DNA of 64,000 nucleotides, taken from CAYYJR01 sp964472305 (lineage in GTDB: Bacteria; Armatimonadota; Hebobacteria; CAIYQO01). Position 1 is the first letter of the stretch; the number at the start of each line of letters is the position of its first letter. A program made the translations under genes and the position numbers. This document shows, in pieces, positions 43,404 to 52,131 of the stretch. The notes below the pieces were generated by a model. It was not told the origin of the DNA and made no database searches. It worked only from the letters and a program-made list of their open reading frames with translations. The stretch lies in assembly GCA_964472305.1 (NCBI GenBank), contig CAYYJR010000002.1, positions 124,001-188,000 on the forward strand, read 5' to 3'.

Positions 43404-44054
43404 CTACTCCACGTCCAGCTTCTCCCGCATGCGTTCCAGCGCGATCCGCAGATGTTGCTGGCCGATGGCGCTGGAGAGATCGCCGCGGGTGCGCTCGATA
43501 GTGCCGCGCAGCACGTCAGTGATGCGGCGCAGGCCGGCGGTGACGGCGGCAGGATAATCGAAGGAGATCAATTCGAAATAGATCTCATCCATGGCGTTCA
43601 GCAATTCCTCGGTTTCCCCGGCGGCGGAGATGCCTTCCCGGATGCGATCGAGAATCAGCCGGCGCATTTCGCCGGTGGCATCGCCCACCCCGTGCAGGTA
43701 GGCGGGATAATCCACCCCCAGATCGTCGGGATCGGGCAGCGGCTCGCGAGCGACGACGGAGAGAAAGATGGCCGCTTCCGCGTATTCCTTCTGCGAGTCG
43801 TGCACGAATCCGGCGTATTTTACTTCGGGATGTGGGTCGAGCACCACGTTCATCTCGCCCACCAGTTCGTGAATGACGGCGATCAGCGCGCGTGCCTCAT
43901 CGAAATGACGGCGGTGAATGGCGCGAATGGCGTTGGCGCTGTTGCGCACCACATCGCGCGACAGGCCTAATCCGCGCTCACGGGCAGCGTCTTTCTGGTC
44001 AAACTGACCGCGAATCTTGGCGCAGATCGCCCGATAACGATCCATGTCGAACAT
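43404..44054 (-). CDS. Translin-family protein
   Basis: The 216-residue all-helical protein matches translin/TRAX: ANAIRAIHRRHFDEAR (RxxxIHR), YAGFVHDSQKEYAEAAIF, and LGVDYPAYLHGVGDATGEMRRLILDRIREG, the family's most conserved block (YLxGLxDxxGELxR). Glu90 and Glu93 are spaced like the first two catalytic Glu of TRAX; the third acidic residue is not evident. Translins bind RNA or DNA and TRAX is an RNase in eukaryotes; bacterial members are uncommon. The ATG follows AAGGAGACGATT. It is divergent from a thioredoxin-fold gene. Confidence 0.8.
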   Translation of the reverse strand: MFDMDRYRAICAKIRGQFDQKDAARERGLGLSRDVVRNSANAIRAIHRRHFDEARALIAVIHELVGEMNVVLDPHPEVKYAGFVHDSQKEYAEAAIFLSVVAREPLPDPDDLGVDYPAYLHGVGDATGEMRRLILDRIREGISAAGETEELLNAMDEIYFELISFDYPAAVTAGLRRITDVLRGTIERTRGDLSSAIGQQHLRIALERMREKLDVE

Positions 44055-44193
44055 AATCGTCTCCTTTGTCCGGTAACAACAGCGTTCTCTTCTCCTAAAT
44101 CCTGCTCTCATCGGTAAAAATCCTGCCGTGCACGTCGATTTTTCTTGCGTGATTCCGCCACGGCGCGGGAACGCTGTCAATGAGGTAACTGCC

Positions 44194-44781
44194 ATGAAAC
44201 ATCGCAATGTGCTGCTGGCCACCACCGCGGCGGGGGTGGCGTTGGGTGGGCTCAGTTGGTTCGTCGCCCACCGCCTCACCGAACCGACTGATGTGCTGCC
44301 CACCCGCACCGGCGAACAGTTTCCCACTGTCATCGGACGCCTGTTGTCCGGCCAATCGTTGACGATTCCGAACGAACTGACGGACCGGGTAGGCTTGTTG
44401 ATTGTGGCGTGGGACTATGCCGCGCGCGTCGAAGTGGAAGAATGGGGACGCATACTGCTGGAGAAATACGGCATCCTGCCGGGCGTCGCCGTCTACGAGG
44501 TGGCGATGATCTCCGGCATCGGCCCGTTGATGCGCAAGGCGATCGATGCCGCCATGGCGCGCAGCACGCCCGGCGAGATGCGCGAGCATGTACTGACGGT
44601 TTACGGCGACCTGCGCCGGTTGCGCAAGCAACTGGAAGCCCCGTCGCGTGCCACCGCCACCGTGTTTCTGTTGGGCCGCACCGGCCGGCTGGCCTGGCGC
44701 ATGGACGGCGCCCCGACCCCGGAAAAGCTGGACGAACTGCGTGAAGCGCTGGCGGCGCAAGGCGTGGAAGAGGCTGGCTAA
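44194..44781 (+). CDS. Membrane-anchored thioredoxin-fold protein, ATP10/peroxiredoxin-like, without CxxC
   Basis: The 195-residue protein has an N-terminal TM anchor (residues 6-24) and then a thioredoxin-like alpha/beta domain: FPTVIGRLLSGQSLTIPNEL, VGLLIVAWDYAARVEVEEWGRIL and the final TATVFLLGRTGRLAWRMDG. The active-site CxxC is absent, as in the ATP10-like branch of the TSA/TlpA group. GAGGTAACTGCC precedes the ATG. It may be a chaperone or scaffold rather than a reductase. A long inverted repeat follows. Confidence 0.6.
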   Translation: MKHRNVLLATTAAGVALGGLSWFVAHRLTEPTDVLPTRTGEQFPTVIGRLLSGQSLTIPNELTDRVGLLIVAWDYAARVEVEEWGRILLEKYGILPGVAVYEVAMISGIGPLMRKAIDAAMARSTPGEMREHVLTVYGDLRRLRKQLEAPSRATATVFLLGRTGRLAWRMDGAPTPEKLDELREALAAQGVEEAG

Positions 44782-44801
44782 CCGAGACATAGCACACAGA
44801 T

Positions 44802-44865
44802 CGGCGCGATTGGTTCGGCTAAGCTCGCCACGGTATGGCCGAGGTTCGTCGAACCAGTCGCGCCG
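44802..44865. repeat. Long imperfect inverted repeat between convergent genes
   Basis: Sixteen bases at 44802-44817 (CGGCGCGATTGGTTCG) pair with 44850-44865 (CGAACCAGTCGCGCCG) with a single mismatch, enclosing a 32-base loop. It may serve as a two-way terminator between the thioredoxin-fold gene and ileS, or be a dispersed element. Confidence 0.6.
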
Positions 44866-44873
44866 ACTCTCTT

Positions 44874-47800
44874 CTACCCCGCGCTCTTCACGATGCCGAC
44901 GGTGATGGTCTCGCCGCCCAGTTCGGCCTGTGAAGTTGCGGTCCCGGCGGGGGGCGTGGTGAAGGTCACCACGTCGGCAAGGGTTTCCGCTTGCAGGTAG
45001 CTCATGAAGTCGCGGATGGCGTCGGCCAGCGCGTCGGACAGGTGCAGCGACAAGGCGATGTGGTCGCTGATCTGCAGCCCGGCGTCTTTGCGCGCATCCT
45101 GCACGATGCGCACCAGGTCGCGCGCCAACCCCTCACGGCGCAATTCCTCGGTGATCTCGGTGTTCAACGCCACGATGTAGCCGCCTTCCTCCGCCACTGC
45201 GAAGCCTTCCGGCGAGGTGCTTTCGATGAGCACGTCCTCCGCGGTCAGTTCCAGTGTTTGCCCCTCTACCGTGAGGGTGAAGGTCTTCCCGCTCTTCGCG
45301 GCTTCCGCCAGCGCCTGCGCCGGCGCGCCGGCCACTTCTTGCAGTGCATGGCGCAGTGCGGGCACCAGCTTGCCGAATTTGCGACCCACCACCGGCAGAT
45401 TCGGTTTGAAGCGATATTGCACCATGCCGCTGGAACCTTCCAGGAAGAGTACCGCTTTCACATTCAGTTCATCGCGTACCTCATCCATGAAGCGTAGCAA
45501 TGCCGCTTGTTCCGCCGTGCCCGGCACGTGCACCAGCAGTTCGGACAGCGGTTGGCGCACCTTCATGCCCGACTCCGCGCGTGCCGAACGGCCCAACTCC
45601 ACCACCTTCAGCAGCACCGCCATGTCGGCGTCCAACTGCCGGTCAATGAGTGCGGCGTCCGCCCGCGGCCAGTCGGCAAGGTGCACGCTCTCCGGTGCGC
45701 CGGGGGTGGCCGTCGCGAGATTGCGGTACAACTCTTCGCTGATGAATGGCGCGAATGGAGCCATCAACCGCGCCACCGTCTGCAGGCAGGTGTAGAGCGT
45801 ATAATACGCGGCTTGTTTGTCGCTGTCGGCCTCGCTCTTCCAGAAGCGCCGGCGATTGCGGCGCAAGTACCAGTTGGACAGGTCATCGACGAATGCCTCG
45901 ATGACGCGCGCGGCCTCCGTAACCTCGTAGCGATCCAGGTGCAAAGTCACCTCGTCGATCAACTCCTGCAGGCTGGAGAGCGCCCAGCGGTCGATGAGCG
46001 CGAGATCGCCTGTCGCCACCGCTTTCGGCGTCCAGCCATCCAGGTTGGCGTACGTGACGAAGAAGCTGTAGGTATTCCACAGCGTGAGCAGGAACTTGCG
46101 CACCGTTTCGCCCACCAAATTGCCGGAGAAGCGGCGCGGGTTGCCCGGCGTGGTGCAGGTATACATGTACCAGCGCAGCGCGTCGGCGCCGTGCTCGTTC
46201 AATACCGACCAGGGATCGACCACGTTACCCTTGGACTTGCTCATTTTGAAGCCTTTTTCGTCCAGCACGTGACCGAGGCAGATGACGTTCTCGAATGCCG
46301 GACGATCGAAGAGCAACTCGGCGAGCGCGTGCAGGCTATAGAACCAGCCGCGCGTCTGGTCCACCGCCTCCGAGATGAAGTTGGCTTCTCCGGCGCGATG
46401 CCGCTCGAACAACGCCTGGTTTTCGAAGGGGTAGTGCCACTGCGCCACCGGCATGGCGCCGCTATCGAACCAGGCGTCCAGCACGTCGGGCAGGCGGTGC
46501 ATGGTGCGCCCGCACTGCGGACAGGGCCAGGTCACCTCATCCACGAATGGACGATGCAGATCGAGGTCGTGCAGGTCCTTGCCCGTCTTCTCGCCCAGTT
46601 CGGCCACGCTGCCGATGCACTCCAGGAAACCGCAGGCGCACTCCCAGATTGGCAGCGGCGTGCCCCAGTAGCGCTCGCGGCTGATCGCCCAGTCCACGTT
46701 ATTCTCCAGCCAGTTGCCGAAGCGACCGTCGCGGATATGCTCGGGCACCCAGTTGATCTGCTGGTTGCCGGCGATCAGGTTGGCCTTGCGTGCAGTGGTG
46801 CGGATGTACCAGCTCGTTTTCGCGTAGAACAACAGCGGCGTGCCGCAACGCCAGCAGAACGGGTAGGTGTGTTTCGTCCGTCCGGCGCGCATCATCAGTC
46901 CGCGCGCATTGAGATCCTTGATGATATGCGGATCGGCCTCTTTGAAGAACAATCCGGCAAACGGTTCGAGTTGCGGCAGCATCAGCCCATTCAGGTCCAC
47001 CGAGAACAGCGTGGGCAGGTTGTGTCGCCGCCCGATATCGAGGTCGCCGTACGCGGGCGCGATGTGCACGATGCCGGTGCCGTCATCCAGCGAAACGAAG
47101 TCGTCGGCAATGGTCCGGTAGGCGTTGGCCAGACTGTCCGTCTCGCCTGGGCCGGGTACGCCGTTATAGAGCTGCTCGTAAGCGATGCCGGCCAACTCGG
47201 CCCCGGTGTAGCGTCCAAGCACCTCGAAGCCTTCGCCCAGGTTGCGTTCCAGCAATACCTCGGCCAGGATCAACGTTTCGTCGCCCACCTGCACCGCCAC
47301 GTACCCGCCGTCCGGCTTGAGCGCCAGCGCGGCATTGGCCGGCAGCGTCCACGGGGTGGTGGTCCATGCCAGGAAGTAGACGGGATGCTCTTCCAATCCT
47401 TCCAGTGGCTCCGGCAACTTGCCGTCGATGGTCTCCACGCGGAACTTCGGCCAGATGGAGGGGTCGTCGGTGTCTTCCTTATACCCCTGTGCGACTTCAT
47501 GATCCGCCAACGTAGTGACGCAGCGCGGGCAGTGCATGTTCACCTTGTAATCGCGGAACAGCAAGCCCTGGTTCCACAGCGACTTCAGGATCCACCAGCA
47601 CGATTCCAGATACTCGTTTTTATAGGTGATATACGCATCGTCCAGGTCGATCCAGTAGGCGATGCGGTCGGTCATCTTTTCCCAATCCTGCGTGTAGCGG
47701 AACACGCTGGTGCGGCAGTGGGCGTTGAACTCGGCGATGCCGTAACGTTCGATGTCGCGCTTGCCGTTCAGCTTCAGCTCTTTCTCAACCTCCACCTCGA

Positions 47801-48077
47801 CCGGCAAGCCCTGGGTATCCCACCCGCCGCGCGCGCCGATGATGTGAAAGCCCTGCATGCGCTTGTAGCGCAGGATGATGTCCTTGAACGCGCGCGACAG
47901 CACGTGATGCACACCCGGCTTGCCGTTCGCGGTGGGCGGCCCTTCGAAAAAGATAAAATCCGGTCCTTGCGGTCGGCCCGGAATGGCGCGCTGCTGCACG
48001 CCGGATTCCCGCCACCACTGCACCAGCGATTCTTCGAGTTTGGGAAACGATACTTGCGGATCAACGCTGCGAAACAC
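44874..48077 (-). CDS. ileS: Isoleucyl-tRNA synthetase (type 2, 1067 residues)
   Basis: This class I synthetase charges tRNA-Ile. The HIGH motif is replaced by GVHHVLSR after PPTANGKP, and KMSKSKGNVVDPW gives KMSKS. The CP1 editing domain includes the WTTTPWTLPAN segment. Two zinc-knuckle-like Cys sets are in CACGFLECIG and WPCPQCG. The overall length and these features fit the long IleS2 type, related to eukaryotic and some mupirocin-tolerant enzymes. It starts with GTG after GAGGAGTTGAACC. No T-box leader is visible upstream. The long opposite-strand frame over it is a codon-bias shadow. Confidence 0.95.
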   Translation of the reverse strand: MFRSVDPQVSFPKLEESLVQWWRESGVQQRAIPGRPQGPDFIFFEGPPTANGKPGVHHVLSRAFKDIILRYKRMQGFHIIGARGGWDTQGLPVEVEVEKELKLNGKRDIERYGIAEFNAHCRTSVFRYTQDWEKMTDRIAYWIDLDDAYITYKNEYLESCWWILKSLWNQGLLFRDYKVNMHCPRCVTTLADHEVAQGYKEDTDDPSIWPKFRVETIDGKLPEPLEGLEEHPVYFLAWTTTPWTLPANAALALKPDGGYVAVQVGDETLILAEVLLERNLGEGFEVLGRYTGAELAGIAYEQLYNGVPGPGETDSLANAYRTIADDFVSLDDGTGIVHIAPAYGDLDIGRRHNLPTLFSVDLNGLMLPQLEPFAGLFFKEADPHIIKDLNARGLMMRAGRTKHTYPFCWRCGTPLLFYAKTSWYIRTTARKANLIAGNQQINWVPEHIRDGRFGNWLENNVDWAISRERYWGTPLPIWECACGFLECIGSVAELGEKTGKDLHDLDLHRPFVDEVTWPCPQCGRTMHRLPDVLDAWFDSGAMPVAQWHYPFENQALFERHRAGEANFISEAVDQTRGWFYSLHALAELLFDRPAFENVICLGHVLDEKGFKMSKSKGNVVDPWSVLNEHGADALRWYMYTCTTPGNPRRFSGNLVGETVRKFLLTLWNTYSFFVTYANLDGWTPKAVATGDLALIDRWALSSLQELIDEVTLHLDRYEVTEAARVIEAFVDDLSNWYLRRNRRRFWKSEADSDKQAAYYTLYTCLQTVARLMAPFAPFISEELYRNLATATPGAPESVHLADWPRADAALIDRQLDADMAVLLKVVELGRSARAESGMKVRQPLSELLVHVPGTAEQAALLRFMDEVRDELNVKAVLFLEGSSGMVQYRFKPNLPVVGRKFGKLVPALRHALQEVAGAPAQALAEAAKSGKTFTLTVEGQTLELTAEDVLIESTSPEGFAVAEEGGYIVALNTEITEELRREGLARDLVRIVQDARKDAGLQISDHIALSLHLSDALADAIRDFMSYLQAETLADVVTFTTPPAGTATSQAELGGETITVGIVKSAG

Positions 48078-48431
48078 GGTTCAACTCCTCACTACCGCAC
48101 GCGGGCAGCATCATACACCCATCCCGCGTGCTCCCGGCAAATCAGCGTCTATTGTAGCGGATTTTAACCATCGGGAAAACAGGCAGGCTATTTCGTGCGT
48201 ACTCGGGATTTCGAAATGACCTGCCAGGCGGAAGATAGGGAGCGAGTGGGAACATGGGCTCACTTCACCGCTGAGCATATGCGTTCGCAAGGAACTGTCC
48301 TCGTTTTGCCGACCGGTCAAATCCTGCCGTTCGGCGCGAGCCTGTCCCCCCGCATTTAGGTCAAGTACGAGCGATGCCATCGCAGTTTGTGTAAAGAGGA
48401 TTCCCCACCCGTCGTATTGAATATTTTCCCC
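48078..48431. other. Divergent gap between ileS and the Lnt-like gene
   Basis: This 354-base gap has no T-box motif (TGGNACCGCG), no tRNA and no RBS-linked frame. A TACAAT box on the minus strand at 48151-48156 could be the ileS -10, with TTTTCC 17 bases further upstream. Nothing else identifiable. Confidence 0.45.
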
Positions 48432-49973
48432 ATGGATACCTCGACCGACCATGGACCGGCAGTGCAGGGTGAGACGTCTCCTCGTCCTGTTCTCTCCGCG
48501 CGGCGCGATGCCGTGGTGAACGTACTGCTCGCGTTGCTTTCCGGAGGGATGGCAGCATTGACCTTTCCCCCGTATGAACTGTGGCCGCTGGCGTGGGTAG
48601 CGTTGGTCCCGCTGTTCATCGCGTTGCGGCGCACCACCGCCGAACGGTTTGGCGGCTACCTGGCGCTGCTGTTCGGCGTCGCGTTGTGCGCCGGAGCGCT
48701 GCGCTGGATGTGGGATATCTTTCACCTCGGCGTGGTGGGCATCTTCATACTCATCTCGCTGCCATGGCTGCTGTTCGGCATGGCGTATCGCGTCCTCGCC
48801 GCCCGCGCCCCCGCGTGGGCGCTCATCCTCATGGTTCCGGTGTTCTGGACGGCGGTCGAATGGATTCGCTGCGAGTGGTGGTACTTCAAGTTCTCCTGGT
48901 TGCAGTTGGGAACGACGCTGGTACCATGGGGCTTGGGACGGTCGTGGTATCCGGAGATCGGCGTCTACGGTGTAACGTTCCTCATTGTGCTGGTGAACGT
49001 TGTACTTGCGATTTTGATTATGAGCCGGTATCGGGTGATACTGGCGTTGTGTATTGCGGTGTGTTGCCTCATCGTGGTGAAAGGATGGATTGATTCGAGG
49101 AGGTGGATTTCTCCGGTCCCCGCTGTGAAATACGGTTCCCCGTCTCCTCACGCCGTCATTGTGCAGGATGAAACCGGCGGCATCGATACCCTGAAAGCCT
49201 TGACCCGCTCCGCGGTGAAGCCGGAAACCAGACTGGTGGTGTGGCCGGAATATGCGCTGCCGGCGTATCCACTGGACGACAAGCACATGCTGGCGGAGCT
49301 GCAGCAGGTGGCGAAGGAAGCACACAGCACGCTGGTGCTGGGCACCAAGGAGCACGCGCCGGCGGACGCGCCGTGCGACTGGCTGCGGCGGCGCGGCATG
49401 CTGGCGGCGGAAGGCGGACTGTTTTTCAACACCGCGCTGGTGCTCTCGCCGGAGGGCGAGGTGCTGGGCAAATACTATAAGACGCACCCCATCCAGTTCT
49501 TCTCCGATGGCGTGCCGGGGCAGTCGTACCAGCCCATCGCCTCCCCGGTCGGCAAACTCGGCATCGCCATCTGCTATGATTTCGACTACGCCGAGACGGC
49601 GTTGAACCTGGTGCATAATGGCGCGGAACTGCTGGTGGTACCCACCCTCGACGCCATCTCCTGGGGACCGGTGCAGCATGCTCAGCACACCCGCATCGCG
49701 CAAGCCCGCGCGGCGGAAGTCAGTCGTTGGACCGCTCGTGCCACCTCGTCCGGCCTCTCGCAGATCATCGACGATCACGGCCAGGTGCACGCGTCCATCC
49801 CCTGCAGTGCCTCCGCCGCAATCAGCGGCTTAATCGTCCCAAGCCGTGACATAACGCCTTACGTCCGCTACACCTGGCGCCTCCCCTATTTCTGCCTTGT
49901 TGTCAGCCTGCTCTGGCTGCTGGGCTTGCTGGTGGCGACGGCGCGGCAGAAGTCGGGAGAAAAGGAAACGTAA
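48432..49973 (+). CDS. lnt: Apolipoprotein N-acyltransferase-like (Lnt/nitrilase fold)
   Basis: The 513-residue protein has about six N-terminal TM helices (residues 20-190: LTFPPYELWPLAWVALVPL is typical of Lnt), then a carbon-nitrogen hydrolase domain with Glu in WPEYALP, Lys in YYKTHPI and Cys in AICYDFDYAE, and a last TM at the C-terminus. It should acylate lipoprotein N-termini at the inner membrane. The usual PFGE loop is not present (QFFSDG instead) and the CYE motif reads CYD, so the fit is imperfect. The ATG has no strong RBS; an upstream TTG would add 15 residues. Confidence 0.8.
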   Translation: MDTSTDHGPAVQGETSPRPVLSARRDAVVNVLLALLSGGMAALTFPPYELWPLAWVALVPLFIALRRTTAERFGGYLALLFGVALCAGALRWMWDIFHLGVVGIFILISLPWLLFGMAYRVLAARAPAWALILMVPVFWTAVEWIRCEWWYFKFSWLQLGTTLVPWGLGRSWYPEIGVYGVTFLIVLVNVVLAILIMSRYRVILALCIAVCCLIVVKGWIDSRRWISPVPAVKYGSPSPHAVIVQDETGGIDTLKALTRSAVKPETRLVVWPEYALPAYPLDDKHMLAELQQVAKEAHSTLVLGTKEHAPADAPCDWLRRRGMLAAEGGLFFNTALVLSPEGEVLGKYYKTHPIQFFSDGVPGQSYQPIASPVGKLGIAICYDFDYAETALNLVHNGAELLVVPTLDAISWGPVQHAQHTRIAQARAAEVSRWTARATSSGLSQIIDDHGQVHASIPCSASAAISGLIVPSRDITPYVRYTWRLPYFCLVVSLLWLLGLLVATARQKSGEKET

Positions 49974-49979
49974 AAGAAC

Positions 49980-50042
49980 GAACCGCAGATTATGCAGAGT
50001 GCACAGAGCAGAATGACCAATCATCTGCGTAATCCGCGGTTC
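49980..50042. repeat. Dispersed inverted-repeat element (CCGCAGATTA type)
   Basis: GAACCGCAGATTATGCAGA (49980-49998) and TCTGCGTAATCCGCGGTTC (50024-50042) are inverted copies with two mismatches around a 25-base loop that itself holds short GCAGA/GCACAGAG units. Elements of this sequence type (aaccgcagattac...aatctgcggtt) are common small intergenic repeats in several phyla. It lies between convergent genes and may terminate both. Confidence 0.7.
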
Positions 50043-50053
50043 ATCTCTTCTTC

Positions 50054-51034
50054 TTACGCCAGTGCCGGCGCGGCATTCATCTCGCCAAGGAAATCGAAGA
50101 CGGTATCCGAGAAGCCCGGCAGGCCTTCGTGGCCGAAATCGGGGTAGATCGCCAGCGACTTTTTCGCGGTGATTTTGTTATACGCGGCGAACTGGGTGGA
50201 GGGTGGGCAGATGGTATCCATTAATCCGACGCCCATCAGCACCTCGGCGCGGATGCGCTTCGCGATGTGCTGGATGTCGATGTAGCCCAGTCGAGTGAAA
50301 ATCTCGTCCTCGCGCTGGTGCATGGGGTCGAACTGGCGGAAGAAGGTGCGCAGCTCTTCATACGCGCCCGTCGCCAGGTCCATCTCCCATACGCGGCGGT
50401 AGTCGCACAGGAAGGGGAAGGTGGGCGCGGCGCGGGTGACGCGGGGCTCCAGCGCGGCGCAGGCGAGGGTGAGGCCGCCGCCTTGCGAGCCGCCCATGGC
50501 GCCCACGCGCGCGGGATCCACTTCCGGCATGCCCATCACAATGCCGGCCAGTTGCGCGCAGTCCAGGTATATTTGGCGGAACAACAGCTTTTCCGGCGCG
50601 TCGTCCAACCCGCGGATGATATGGCCGCGATAGGTGTTGCCTTTCACGCCGCCGACGTCCTCCGACAGGCCGCCCTGGCCGCGGCAATCCAGCGCCGCCA
50701 CCGTAAATCCCTGCCCCACATAAGCCAGCTTGTCATTCCACTCGCCGCAACTGCCCGAATAGCCGTGGAACTGCACGACCGCCGGATGTGGCGACGCTAT
50801 ATGCGTCGGGCGCAGATATTTCGCGTGCACGCGCGCCCCGCCGACGCCGGTGAAATACAGGTCGAAGCATTCGGCAAACGGCGCCTTCAGCGGGTACGGG
50901 ATCAACTCGATCTGCGGGTCCAGCGCCTTCATCTCCGCGATGGCGGCATCCCAGTAAGCGTCGATGTCGGCGGGACATGGGTTGAGTCCCTGGTAGGTAT
51001 ACAATTGCTCTAACGGCATATCGACAAGCGGCAC
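50054..51034 (-). CDS. Acetylxylan esterase / cephalosporin C deacetylase (CE7)
   Basis: This 326-residue alpha/beta hydrolase has the oxyanion Tyr-containing QFHGYSG, the nucleophile motif GGSQGG (Ser about 190), Asp in GLMDTICPP and His in FGHEGLPG; together these define the CE7 triad. It deacetylates acetylated oligosaccharides in the cytosol (no signal peptide). It starts with GTG after AGGAGTTGACCC; an ATG five codons later is possible. The ThuA-like gene lies 169 bases upstream on the same strand. Confidence 0.92.
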   Translation of the reverse strand: MPLVDMPLEQLYTYQGLNPCPADIDAYWDAAIAEMKALDPQIELIPYPLKAPFAECFDLYFTGVGGARVHAKYLRPTHIASPHPAVVQFHGYSGSCGEWNDKLAYVGQGFTVAALDCRGQGGLSEDVGGVKGNTYRGHIIRGLDDAPEKLLFRQIYLDCAQLAGIVMGMPEVDPARVGAMGGSQGGGLTLACAALEPRVTRAAPTFPFLCDYRRVWEMDLATGAYEELRTFFRQFDPMHQREDEIFTRLGYIDIQHIAKRIRAEVLMGVGLMDTICPPSTQFAAYNKITAKKSLAIYPDFGHEGLPGFSDTVFDFLGEMNAAPALA

Positions 51035-51164
51035 GGGTCAACTCCTTTGTGGAAGAGATTGTGGTCAGTATAGGCGGCGGCCCATGGAGCGTCAAGCAAA
51101 TCCTTTGGCGCCGACGAGCATATTGCCGCCGAGGAAGTCAGCGTCGACGGCAAGGGTATTGGGT

Positions 51165-51192
51165 CGGTGGGGCGCATCGCCGCGCCCCACCG
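51165..51192. terminator. Hairpin between ThuA-like and esterase genes
   Basis: CGGTGGGGCGC and GCGCCCCACCG form a perfect 11-bp stem with a six-base loop, eleven bases beyond the ThuA-like stop on the minus strand. No T-run, but it probably separates the two transcripts. Confidence 0.6.
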
Positions 51193-51202
51193 TGCCATTC
51201 GC

Positions 51203-51931
51203 TTACTCTAACGGTTCCAACGGCTGCGGATTGGTGCAGACGATGGGCTTCATGCCGGGTTGCGGGGTAGCCCAGCGCACCGCGTTGGTGATGACCGTCA
51301 TCACATTCTGGTCATAATACGTCGGATGCGTCTCGTGACCGGGGCGGAAGTAAAACACTTTGCCGTTGCCGCGCGTCCAGCAGCACCCACTGCGGAACAC
51401 CTCGCCGCCCTTGAACCAACTGATCAGCACCAGTTCATCCGGCGGTGGGATGTCGAACTGCTCACCATACATTTCCTCTTCCGGCAGTTCGAAATACTCG
51501 CCAAGGCCGGCGACGATGGGGTGGTTGGGCATGGTCACCCACAAGCGCTCTTTTTCGTTCGCCTCGCGCCAGCGCAGCGCGCAACTGGTGCCCATCATGC
51601 GGCGGAAGATTTTCGAGAAGTGCGCGGAATGCAATAAAATCAATCCCATACCGTCCAGCACGCGCTGTTGCACGCGGTTCACGATCTCGTCCTGCACGTC
51701 CTGATGGGCCATGTGACCCCACCAGAGCAGCACGTCGGTCTTCGCCAGCACCTTCTCGGTCAGGCCGTGTTCCGGTTCATCGAGCGTGGCGGTGCCCGCT
51801 TTGATGCCCGGCTGGGCATTCAGGTAATTTGCAATGACAGTGTGTATCCCTTCGGGATAAATTTTCCTCACCGCCTCATGTGATTTTTCGTGCCGGCCTT
51901 CGTTCCAGACGGTCACGCGAATGATGGCCAC
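51203..51931 (-). CDS. ThuA-like trehalose utilization protein
   Basis: This 242-residue glutamine-amidotransferase-like protein has VTVWNEGRHEKSHEAV at the N-terminus, LLWWGHMAHQDV, LILLHSAHFSK and FYFRPGHETHPTY, the ThuA pattern (HxxGHETxPxxxxxx). ThuA proteins are linked to trehalose or other sugar use, possibly with Gfo/Idh enzymes; the reaction is unclear. It starts with GTG after AGGAGGACTACCC. Confidence 0.9.
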   Translation of the reverse strand: MAIIRVTVWNEGRHEKSHEAVRKIYPEGIHTVIANYLNAQPGIKAGTATLDEPEHGLTEKVLAKTDVLLWWGHMAHQDVQDEIVNRVQQRVLDGMGLILLHSAHFSKIFRRMMGTSCALRWREANEKERLWVTMPNHPIVAGLGEYFELPEEEMYGEQFDIPPPDELVLISWFKGGEVFRSGCCWTRGNGKVFYFRPGHETHPTYYDQNVMTVITNAVRWATPQPGMKPIVCTNPQPLEPLE

Positions 51932-52131
51932 GGGTAGTCCTCCTTCAAGCGGAAAGATGGCATGATGCGATACCGGGTGTATTTTCGCCCCTCATCAGGC
52001 GCACCCTTCCATCGTCACCGCGAATATGCGGAAAAGGTGCGAATCGTTTCATGGGCATGGCGGTGCAAATATCATGCGGGAAGACGCGCCGGAGGATACT
52101 GCGCGGGAGTAAAGGGAAGCGATGGGACCAG

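Noticed and set aside
45507..48167. Plus-strand open frame of 886 codons opposite ileS
   Set aside because: It mirrors the ileS codons in GC-rich DNA, has no RBS and no recognisable domain; the ileS strand has intact HIGH/KMSKS-type motifs.
48078..48431. T-box leader before ileS
   Set aside because: No TGGNACCGCG-like bulge or specifier loop is visible in the stretch upstream of ileS.
48111..49790. Minus-strand frame of 559 codons opposite the Lnt-like gene
   Set aside because: His/Arg/Gln-rich shadow of a membrane protein gene; no motif.
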